Shown: in pieces, positions 24,750-36,800 of the stretch | How positions within the stretch are numbered: position 1 is the stretch's first letter | Layout: each line of letters starts with the position of its first letter | DNA from: Bactrocera neohumeralis | Taxonomy: Eukaryota; Arthropoda; Insecta; Diptera; Tephritidae | Assembly: GCF_024586455.1 (NCBI RefSeq) | Contig: NC_065921.1 | Span: 86,922,061 to 86,986,060, forward strand | DNA length: 64,000 nucleotides | Direction of reading: 5' to 3' | Notes under the pieces: model-generated | Seen by the model: only the letters and a program-made list of their open reading frames with translations | Told to the model about the DNA's origin: nothing | Databases searched by the model: none | Translations under genes and position numbers: made by a program

Positions 24750-24843
24750 ATGATGTCTGCCGAGTCAGAGCAAATCGATGCAAGTCGCATGAATCAATTG
24801 CGACGCCACAGACGCAGCATATCACAGCTGATTGCCAATATAG
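24750..24843 (+). CDS. Pld: Pld first coding exon (31 codons plus 1 nt)
   Basis: Tandem ATGATG opens [20 protein letters not shown], followed by [11 protein letters not shown], and stops at donor ATAG/GTAAAT. The single leftover G joins the AC that begins exon 2 at 38312 to make GAC (Asp), giving ...[14 protein letters not shown]. Exon 2 itself has no usable upstream ATG: its frame reads back into the polypyrimidine tract of an acceptor (TTTTTCTACACAG). The phase fit, the coding-like sequence and the lack of another start make this the best first exon, but transcript evidence is absent. Confidence 0.75.
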
Positions 24844-27800
24844 GTAAATGAGCGAGTGTGTAGAAGTATTTAATAGAAAAATTATAATAAAAAAATATAA
24901 AAAATATATAAAAAAATTTTAAAATTATAAAAATGATTGCTGAATTTTGGTTGTTTTTTGCCTGCACACAAGGCTGAAAAACAGTTTCTGATAATCGAGA
25001 CATTTATTGAACTTGGCGGCTATGCTCAAAATGGCTGTAACTCAAAAACTAGTTGAGATATCGATTTGAATTTCGAATTTTAGCACGTAATTTTTAAAAA
25101 TATATGTAGATTATCGAAATATGAAAAAAAAAACAAAATCGATTTTTTCGAAATTTTCAACTAGTTGTGCCTCTTAAATGTTGTGACGAACTCGTTGTAA
25201 TTAATTTTTCTCCCTGTAATTATTATTACAACACATTTATTTTTTATAAATATTCGTCACTATCGCATTTTCGCTCATGATACTTCATTACTTAACTGTT
25301 TTTCTGCGCAAGTGATTGGGAAATTACCGTTGTTTCGCTTTAAACAAGAATCGAAAAGCGTCACCAACAGTCATTTGGTCATATATTACAGAATTCAAAC
25401 AATAAGTGGAAAAGTGTACGGTTATTTACAGACAAGTACGCATACAAATTGCAAACCAGTTACATTAAATTAGAGGTTGAGTCACTGGAAGTTAGTCAGC
25501 GCTTTGTGGGCCGCATGCAGAATTTACATGTGGTCAGAAGTAGTTGAAGGCAAAGCGCAAACAGGGTGTGGCAAAAAATATAAAAAAAGTTCGAAAATGT
25601 TTAAAAAATATCGGAAATTCTATATCTATAGGTAAAAAAAAAAATAATTAACAAAGTGAATACAGGGTGTGTCAATATGTAAATAAAAAAAATCTTTGAA
25701 AATTAAACATAAAAAATATCCAGTTCTATATATAGTCACAAAAAAACGAACAATGTTATTACAGGGTGCCACAAAATGAAAATAAAATATTTTTGAAATT
25801 TAAAGTTTAAAGTAAAAAAAAACATAACAAAGTGAATACAGGCTTTCAAAAAATAAATAACTTTTTTTAATTAAAACAAAAATATGTCGGAAGTTTTATA
25901 TCTAGAAATAAAAAATAAAATAAAAAGCAAAGTGAATACAGGGTGTCACAAAACGTAAAGAAAAAAATTTTAAAACTGAAAAAAAATATATGGGAAGTTC
26001 TATATCTATAGCTTTTAGAAAAATAACAAGCAAAGTGAATACAGAGTGCCAAAAATATTAACGAAAAATTCTTGAAAATTTAAAAAAATCTCGGAAATTT
26101 TTTGTCTCTAGTTAAAAAAATAATAAGCAAAGTGAAGACAGAGTGTCGCAAACTGTAAATAAAAGTATTTTTAAAAAGTATCAGATGTTCTACATATGTA
26201 CATACTTAAATCTATAGTTTTTAAGAAAAGTAATATTTATTAAAATTAAAAAAAAAATCACGCTTTAATCCTACATTCTGGTCTCACTATTGAAGACACG
26301 ACATTCTTTTGGCATTTCTAATGAACATTTGTTAAAATATTGTGCACACAGAGAAATTCTGAAAATATTGCCTACATTTAGGCGCCGCTACCACATTTTA
26401 TTAAAGTCTCAAACCTAGTATTGCCTACATTTGGGCGCCGCTACCTTATTTTATTAAAATCTCAAACTTTATGTACTGATTTATTACAACGGTTTGAAGA
26501 CAGAGCATGTAAACCCTATGTAAAAAATATTATAAATAATTCTTGGGTTTTACTTCGAACTTCCTCAATAAATACATAATGTGCTTAGTAACAGCATTCT
26601 TAGCCACTTGAGAACTTAGCACAGTATGATGTGTCAGAAAAAGTTAAAACAAGATATACCCAACCGCCACGTGTCTCGACCGCTCGACCGCAAATTGCTG
26701 TAGTCTTATCAGAGACTTTTAATTTTAAAAGATTCGCTTATTTGCGCTGCTAATATATAATATAAACAAAGAAAACTTATCAGATATGACATTGCAGACA
26801 CGAGCAAAACATCAACAGCTACTTAACGGTGCTTTTTGATAGACAAGTAAACTAATATCACTAAGAATAACTCAAGAATGTGACAGCTAGTTAGGTAATC
26901 TGCTTAATTAAAAGCAAAAAATATGTTATCTTTTAGTTTTCAATTTGAAGTTATCTAAAATATGCAATTAAAAGCACCAAAGGGGTTTGAGTGTACTCGT
27001 AAGAGGAACTGATTTTTAAAGTGTTTCCCTGAATTATATAGAAGTACAATTGTCGCTTGGTTGCTGTTAACGTTTAAACTTATGAGCTGGTAAATACCCT
27101 TAAATAGTTAATATTCTATTTGCATTATATAAAGAAGATCCACTGTTCGTTTACACAACGTTTATATCTTTATGTAGTTAAGTGTAACTATTAATGCGGC
27201 TTTTACTGTAGCGCTTGTTAAAGAGGCGCAATACTTCAAAGTTAACGCTAATTTAGTACAATAATGGCAGACATTGTCTTATTTATATATAAAATGCTTA
27301 TGTGTAAAAGCTATTCACACTGTTGATATGAAAAAAGTCCCTGAAGTTATTGGTAGAAGGTTGGCAAATATTGGTCGTTGGCATTCGTCGATAGGTATAA
27401 TAAAATTGTTGACTGATAAATAGCTTTTTAAGATTATTTCCACATGTCTAGACTAGACTAGTTAGCTCTAAAAGGTTTTTACGCAGGTAATGAGCAAAGT
27501 AATACGATTTTTGATAATGACAGGTCTATGAAAAGTCTCCGTCCTATCATAGCAAACATTTTTTTTACGAAAGTTCATTTTTTTTTATTCAACGTAGTCC
27601 CCTTCAAGAGTGAAACGCTGATTATAACGATTCTCGAACTTTTCGATACCACTTTTGCAGTACGATTAGTTCTTTGCTTCAAGATAAGCCTCACTTTTGG
27701 CGATCATCTCTTCATTCAAAGAAACTTTCTTCCCAGCGTGCGTTCTTTTGAGATTTGAGAACAGTAGATAGTCGCTAGGAGCCAGATTTGTAGAATATGG

Positions 27801-30800
27801 TGAATCCGGAAGATATCCGAAACTTAATTCATCGATTTTTGCCATCGTTTTCATTAACTTGTGACAGCATTTTCTTTTTCTTTCAATGTTGCCGTTTTTC
27901 GGCGATTTCGTTCCTCAAACAGTCCAATAACGCTGCGCAATAGTCGCTGTTGATGGTCCTTTCATTTTCAAGGTAGTCAATAAAAATTGATCCATGGCCA
28001 ACTTTTGCGTTTTCCCTCGCTTTGGAGCCGGTTCATCGTGTGCAGTCCACTAGAATGACTGTCCATTGGTCTTCGGAGTGCAATAAAGGAGACGTCTTTC
28101 ATCCATTGTCACATCATGAATCATCAACTTGTCATAGTTTTTGGTCAAAAGTCGCGCGGCCCACGCTTTGCACAGAGTTTTCTCATACCCAAATGTTAGC
28201 GAATGATATGATGTTCACCTTCCTTTGATATCTTTAGAGTGTCTGCCATCTCGAACAATTTCACTTTGCGGTCATCCAAAGTAATGTTGTGAACATTTTA
28301 GAGGTTTTCTTCGGTAACAACCTCTTTTGAGCGTCCACTGCATTCACCGTCTTCGGTGCTCATTTCTACCTCCGTCTAAACTTAACATACAACAATCTTT
28401 GACGGTTGATTTTCCTGGGAACTCTTCATCAATATCAGTTTTTGCTTCAACTGTATTTTTTCCCTTAAAAAGCAATATTTTATCAGCCCCCGAAATTCCT
28501 TTTTATCCATGTTTTCACAATAACAAAAGTTGCTTATCTCAAAATGATATAATTCACAAACTAAAGATCCGACAGCTGTCATACGATGGCATGAAATGTC
28601 ATGCTCCTTTTGAAGATTACGCCTAACCAGAAATCATTTTAATTTAATTCTAGTACCGTTATCTATGTGTCAGTCCGGGAACCTGTAAGTGTCTCTTTAG
28701 CTCAAACTTCACATATATATATGTATATGTTAATAACATTTACGATGACAGTAATAATAACACTTATTTTGTCGTTAACTAACACTGCTTACCACTTACC
28801 GTCGCACAGTACTCACTTGTGAAAGCTTGTGGCACATTCTCTCTTTTAATTTAAATGACTTACGGAAATCCCCATAAAGCCAATGACTTACTTTATTACA
28901 TCAGCGGTTGTAAATTGTCTTTTAAGAACAGCTGATTCATCTTCATTAATTAATGCGCTCAGCAAAGCGATCAGTGTTGATCAGTGGCAGATAACAGCTG
29001 TTAATTTACAGCGTCTAAGCGCTCTGCCCTACGCTCTCTCTATGAGCGCTGCGCTTTGTTGCTTTAGCTAATCTACCGTAGTTACGAGTCTTGAGTGTGG
29101 GTGTACTATTAATGAGTTAGAAGACTTACTAGAGCGCTTAATGTGGTTTATGTTATTAAGCAAAAAATAAATGTTTTAATGCCATTACACGTGATTATAT
29201 AATATTTAATATAAGGTAGTAAAAAAACTCATGAAATGTTGCTATGAACTTGACTTTTAAAAATTATTTTTTTTTTTTAATTTTTTGCTTGCGCTTCCGT
29301 TTTATTTTTATCGCTTCTTGGTTTCTCATGCATGTTTTGATAAGTGGTTTCTAAGTTTTCAAGAATGTCTGCCAGTGCTTTGTTTATTTTTGTTTTTTTT
29401 TTTCTTTTATGTTTAAATTGTTGAGTTAAGTCAACCCTCCAACCCTCCTAACTTATCTGAAATTCTTCAAAAGTTTTTTTTATTATTTTTTTTGTAATTT
29501 TTTTATTTTTTTGTATTTTTTTTTGAGTTAAGTTTTAACTTATCTGAAATTTTTAGTTTTTATTATTTTTTTTTAATTTTTTGTAAATTTTTTTTTTAAT
29601 TTTTTTTTTTTTTTTAATTTTTTTTTAATTATGTTTGTATTTTTTTATATTTTTTAATTTTTTTTATTTTTTATTTACACATTTTTTTTTTTTTCATTTT
29701 TTATTTTATTCCACTGAATCAAAATGGTTCCAATTTAATTGACAGCATTATAATCATAAATATTTCAAAGGCTCTTACTTACATGATTGTTGTTGTTGTT
29801 TTGTTTGTGATTATCGAACACGATATAAGCAATAAAAACGTCCATCCATCTTGTTTGCGAAATCGTTCTATGGCTACTTATCAGTAAACAAGTACATAAG
29901 CTTTATGAGTCAACTCCCCCCACTCAGCTGTCTAATGATTGTTTATAGATACTAAATGTGGAGAATAGTTAGCCATGTGATACGTGGTATTTTTAATTAA
30001 AACTTTGTCATTGAAGTTTATGAGAGACGTGCTATGAACTTGAACTTACTGCTGAAAGCAAAAATCCATAGTTACTATGCGTAGAAATCATGATTGTTTT
30101 GGGGCTTCACAAACCCTCTTCTGCGCTAAACTTGTCTAATATGTTTGGACTCTCTATATATAAGCTTTTATATAATAATAATATCGTATACAATAAAAAG
30201 TCTTGTAAGCTAGTTTTTATTGTATCTTAACAGAGTTTGTTCGAAGGTAACTCTTTCTATGCCTTAAAATAAATCCATTACTTTATATCACGCCTTCTCT
30301 ATCTCCTTTTTTCTCCTGAATACTCACCCATTAAAGGTAACAGAATCGAGATTATATGACTAGAAATCTAATTTTAAGAATTGTAAATTCAACTACAAAG
30401 ACAGAGTTTAGTTCCAGTTTACTTTATGCCACAAATAATATATATTTTCTTTGTTTTGCTGGAAACCTTCAAGAATTTCCGTTTCTTGGCACCTTAAATG
30501 TTGCTTATCATATCAAGCACCGATAAAGTTGAAATGCGGTTAATTTTATTTCAATTTATGACTATTTTTGTTGACTAATATGCGTCTTAAAAATAACTTT
30601 GGACTCTTTGCTTAATATTTAGTAGGCTGATTAATTGATAAATTAAACGCGTTGATTTTAACTGCGTTTTAACGATGACATACTGTTGGTAATTCGTGAT
30701 AAGGTTCTAAAAAGCTTAATATCAGCAAAGAAAAAAATTTTCGTTGGATATGCTATGTACTGTACGCCTATATAGCTCATTTTATTATTTGACGTGCCAA

Positions 30801-33800
30801 ATCACTACGAAAATTTGTCAAGCAGCTTCCTTATGAAAATAGTTTTAATTAAGAGTAAACTTTCCTCTAGCCATAGCGTGCTTGACCTAAAAACTGCCTC
30901 AGTTCTAATGAAAAACTCACATCGCAGACACAATTTCGTCTCGGTTTATTATTTTGTAGAATTTTTATAAAACGTAAAATGAGTTTGAATATGAGGAGTA
31001 CCTACCTCTTTATGCTTTCGGATAGATGAAATCATCAAATCAATTTATCAGGTTCAGAACTATAATCGATTGAAACGCATACAATTTCGTTATGATCTAA
31101 GCAGAACACAGCTAATTGAAGCTGAAATTCCCAAAATCGATTATAACATACTATCTATATTGATTAGGGACGCCCACAGTGTGATTACAACTGTTAATAA
31201 AAAGATATTAAATCGCTAGTCATTTGCAGCTACTGACAACAGAGATTCTAATAGATAAAAAAAATCAATAAAAACAAAATATAAAAATAAATAAAAAAAT
31301 TGATAAAAATGTTGACAAGAATAATATAAACAATATTAGCAGATATAAAAAAAAAGTGGTTTTTCCAAAATACAGGGTTTTATCAGAAATTGTGTGAATA
31401 TTGGGTAGTGGAAAAAGTCTTTTCGTATGTCTAATCAAACTTCAACTTTTTTTTTTATATTTATACTCATAAATAAATAAACAAATATGTACCACAAATT
31501 TCATTGATGGCGTGGCATTTCTTTTTTATTTTTTTTCGAAAAGCTGTAACTTTTTTTCAACTTCCCCGAAATTAATTTTTTGGTTAAATGAAGCTCACCT
31601 TTTCAACACTATATGGTGTGACGCAATGTCATTGGTAGCACTGGAGATATACAACTCACGACATCTATTGACAAAATACGAAAATACTTTTTCGACTACC
31701 AATATTTGTACGATAGAGGTTGAGTTGAGTCCCAACGTACTCATTGAACTTTTAACTTTAACTATATCAATGGCTCCGTAGAACTCATACAGTTCGTGGT
31801 ACCATCTTCTTCGGTATTCATCGCTCAAGTGGACGGCTCCAAAGATCTTGCGAATAACAGTTCTCTCAAATGCTCCAAGTGCTTTTTCATGTCGAGATGC
31901 CGTCGTCCTTGTTTCTGCAACGCATAATAGGAGGGCATTAATATAAAGCGTAATTTTTGTTCATTGAGAGAGAGATATCTGCTTCTCTATTGCCTTCCGA
32001 TACCAAAGTAGCACCTGTTGCTAAGAGTTAAATTGAGCTTGATCTTTAGGCTCTCTTTGTTGATAGTGTTTATGCTAATACCGATATCGATCGTTCACTT
32101 TTTCACCACAAAAAGGCTGCGCTAATGATCTCAATATCATTTGCCTACCCCAGTAGCATTGTACTTTTAAAATAGACTATGCCACTGCAGTACCTAACCC
32201 AGCATTATATTAAATATAGATGCACGAGAGGGAGTGACCCTGTTTAAAACCTCGTATGGCATTGAACGGCTCCAAGAGCTCCTTCTCGATTTTGACATAG
32301 CTGATGGTTGTGCTCAACGTCATTCTGCAGTACCAAATTTAGAAATTCAGCCGGTAAACCCTCGGTTCGTGAGGCTTTGTTGTTCTTAAGCTGACTTAGA
32401 GTTACTTTCATCTCGTCTCGGGCGAGTGGCGGACGACAATGCGTGTTCTTCTTCATCCGTTGCAGCACTGTTTTCGCCGTTTAACAGTTTCGTGAAGGAT
32501 TCCTTCCACATTTCCGTACAGAAGCCGGTCCCGAGCTTGATTTGAATATACCATATAACAATGAAAGGAGGTGTACATTCAACCCGACAGCCTTGCGGCT
32601 TTATTGGCTTTGAGCTTGCTCACTGTGCGCTCAAAACTAGTCAAAGAGTGCATGACCACATTAGCAATAGCAACTTCCATATTAGGGTGCCTGGTTACAG
32701 CGGAATCGCTGGAAACTTCAAAACCGATGAGCAGGCTAGGGAGTGTATCCAAGTCCATTCTCAGTTGCCTGGTTGCGTTTTGGCGTTGGAATATTGGACC
32801 TACAGTGTCACAAAAACACTTCATCAGAGCTTCCGGAATGAAGTGCATTTTTGAAGCTCTGTCTCAGTATTGTTCTGCTCTTTCTTGTGCTTTGGACTTA
32901 CGCAAGAAAATTGCGGTTTTTGTGTATGTATTTGTATATGGTATATATGTATGTATACATATACAGGTATGAATATATTTGTGTGTTTTTGTTGTTGTAA
33001 AACTGTGAAACTTGTTTTTTGTTGCTTCAAATTATTATTTTTTCCATGCCGCTGAAAGATAACACGAGTTAAAAATGACCAACTGGCGCTTGCCTCATCA
33101 AGAATATGTGCTAGAAGTGCCTGATAATTATATTTTTATAGCTCTCTGTCAACATGTGACTTAACGAGTACTTGATTTCACACTAAAACAAACGCTTTAT
33201 ACACTGTTCTCTGGCTGTTTAGCCGCTTTTGTAATTTCCTCACTCTGTAAGTGTCACATGTGAAATGAAGGTCACTTTTTATTTCTCGAAAAATGTTGAA
33301 CGTAGCTACCGCATGTGTATGTACATGTATTTTATATATTTTTTATCGCCTTAATGTTGTTGTAAAACTATTATTACAGAATAGTTACAAACTGCTTATT
33401 TCAGTCAGCAACCCACCACTTCATTGAACTCATGTTCAATGATTTTTAAACGCAATTTGCTCAAACCAATTTCCGAAGAATATATTCTACCTTTATAAAC
33501 ACACATATACCCACATACTCTTACACACATATGTACATATGTATGAATTTATATGCAGCTATTGTTTATGCGCTCATAAAAGTTGATGTCCATGTCTGCT
33601 TTCCGTCTATTGTGGGCTTTTTGCGCGTGACCCTAACTTTTCACCCCAACCTTATGCTCTGAACTCACACAAACACACATCTACATACATGCATATGTAT
33701 ATACGCACATAGGGCCAAGCTTATTGAGGCGGCAGCAGATTTATTTAGCGGTAAAATGGCTTACTATATTGTTGTACAACAATTTGTTTGCAAAAACTGC

Positions 33801-36800
33801 GGTCGTGTTTTACATGTACTCGGCTTTGTTGTCATTTTTTATAACCTCCGTTATGTGCCACAGATTTATTATATGTATAGTGCAAGGCGTTGAACTGCTG
33901 TCATGTTCGGCACTTAAACACGTCGTAAATGTTGGACAAAGCAAACAAAAAGATTATAATGAAAAATTAAAAATAAAAATTTGAAAAATAATAATAAAAA
34001 ATAAAAAATTTAAAAAATTAAAAAATAAAAATCATTAGAAAGTTACAAAATAGATATAAAAAAATAAAAATAAAATAAAAAAAATTAAAAAATAAATAAA
34101 AAAATTAAAAACCAAAAATTAAAAAAAAAAAAAAAAAAAAATAAAATTAAAAAAAAAAAAAAAAAAAAAAAAATTAAAAAAAAAAAAAATAAAAAAAAAA
34201 AATAAAAATTATAAATAAAGAATAAAAAATTCAAAAGTAAAAAATTAAAAATAAAAAAAATGTAAAATAAATATATAAATTAAAAAATGAAAAAGCTAAA
34301 ATAGAATCAAAAAAATCAAAATTAAAATATTAAAAATTAAAAAAATAAAAATAAAAAATAAAAAAATTAAAAGTAAAAAATAAAAAAATTAAAAAAAAAA
34401 ATAAAAAAATTAAAAAATTAAATTTAAATAAAAACAAATAAAATTAAAAAAATAAAATAAGAGAAAAAGAAAAAATTAAACAAAAAACAAAATTATGACT
34501 CACAATTTATTAATATTGTTTTTTATAAAATATGAGTAAAATAAAAATAATAAATTTTTTCTGTGAAACATTCATGCTTTTCATTTATTCGGTGCGACAT
34601 TTTAATAGTATATGTACATATATAGTAAGTTGTATAATATTAGTAAATACAATGTTTAATTAAATAGTATAACCTTCAAGTACTAATATTTTATATAGCT
34701 TTTTAGTAAAAAATAACGTTTGTATAGTTTTTGAATAAATTCGTTAAAAAGTCGACTTATGGCACAAGCACTGGGTGAATCCGTTTAACTTCATTTCATT
34801 TCAAGATTATTTTTTGTTGTTTGTGGTTGTTGTTTTTTTTTTTATTTTTCAATTAACATTTGACACAGCAGCCGGGAAAGACGCCATTGAAGGTCTTTTT
34901 GTTACCGCACGTGACGCGATACTTGCCGCAACTGAAAACAAGAGAAAAATAATAATAAAAACCAAAAACAAAAAAAAAAAAAAAAACAGCAAAAAAACTT
35001 TAACTTCGGCTGCACCGAAGGTATAATACTAATATAATTAGATTGTAACTTTTTTTGATTGGTCAGTTTATATGACAGCTATATGCTATAGTGGGCCGAT
35101 CTGAAAAATGTTCACGTATATTATAGCACCGACTTCAAAAATAATTTGTGCCAAATTTCGTTAAGATATCTTATCAAATTCAAAAGTTTTTCTTACAAAG
35201 ACTTGATTTTGATTGATCAGTTTGTATGGCAGCTATATGCTATAGTAAACCGATCTAAAAAACTGTTTCGAAAACAGTAGATCCGGCTTTAGCAGTAATC
35301 TGGACCGAATTTCGTTAAGGTATCTTGTCAAATTTAGAAGTTTTCTATACAAGAACTTAATCTTGACCGATCAGTTTGTATGGCAGCTATAACCTACAAT
35401 GATCCGATCTAAAAAAATTTCACAGATATTATAGCACCAGCCTAAAAAACAATGTATGCCAAAGTTCGTGCAGTTTTTCTTAAAAGGACTTGATTTTGCT
35501 CGATCAGTTTGTATGACAGCTATAAGCCATAATGATCCGTTCTGAAAGATTTTCACGGACATTGTAGCACCGGCTTCAGAAATAATCTATGCCAAATTTC
35601 GTGCAGATATCTTTACAAATTGAAAAGTTTTTCCCACAAGGACTTGATTTTTGTCGATCAGTTTGTATGACAGCTATAAGCTACAATGACCCAATCTAAA
35701 AACGTTTCATTAATATTATAGCCCCGGCTTTAAAAATAATCTTTGCCAAATTTCGTCTAGTTATCTTGATAAATAAAAAAGTTTTCCATACCAGGACATG
35801 ATTTTGACCGATCAGTTTGTATGACAACTATATGCTATAGTCAGCCGATTTTAAAAGTATCTTCAAAAACTATAGCGCTACCTTGCACAACAATCTGTAC
35901 AAAATTTCGTTGAGATATCTTGTCAAATAAAAATGTTTTTCATACAAAGGCTTGTCAAGTCCTGGGTCAAGGGCCTGGCTGCGTTATAACCTTATACTAT
36001 TTGTATGAAAAAATTTTCCTACCAAAAAACGAACGTAATATTTAATTATCAAATTCAACTCACTCTTCCACTTCGGTTTTGAAATTCTCCGAACATACAG
36101 CGCGCTTCACACACTTGCCATCCACACCGAAGTCCACATAATCCTGACCCTGTTTCAGTAGCGGCAAATATTTTAGGAATATCGTTTCGCCCTGCGTATT
36201 CCGATATGAGCAAACCGGTTCGTTGCCTGCAATTTGAAATGGTATTACTGCTGTTTACTTAACAAACACTACAACAACAGCACAAGCAATTAAAAAGTTG
36301 GCGACAATTTAGAAATATCCAGGCGTTCAACTGTCATATAGACTTGTGTAGCATACTTACCGGCGTTGACGCCTATGGCCAGCATACCGGCCAGCAATAA
36401 GAATGCTATGGCGCACTTCATGTTTGGAAAACTATATTTTTCGAAAACTGTATTGTTGCAAGTTGCTTGGATCCGCTGCTTTTGCACTATTTGTCCGCCC
36501 ACTATTGCTTAACACCAATCACTTTCGCTGCCGCACTCACACTGATTCGGCGAAACTAAGCTAAGCGCTTATTTATATTCAACGTCGTCATTTTGCTGTT
36601 TGCGCCGGTTTCCGACAAAGCGGAAAAAACACAATTATATGGCGTTGCGAGTTGGTTGAGATTTCCATGCGAAATTTTACGATGCTCGTGATTAGATCAG
36701 CCGGCCGATTTAATTTATTTTGTAGTTGAATTTCGCTGCCACAGCATAATAGTTGGGGCATAGAGAGCTCTTCATTCTTTACTTACACACACCCACAAAC

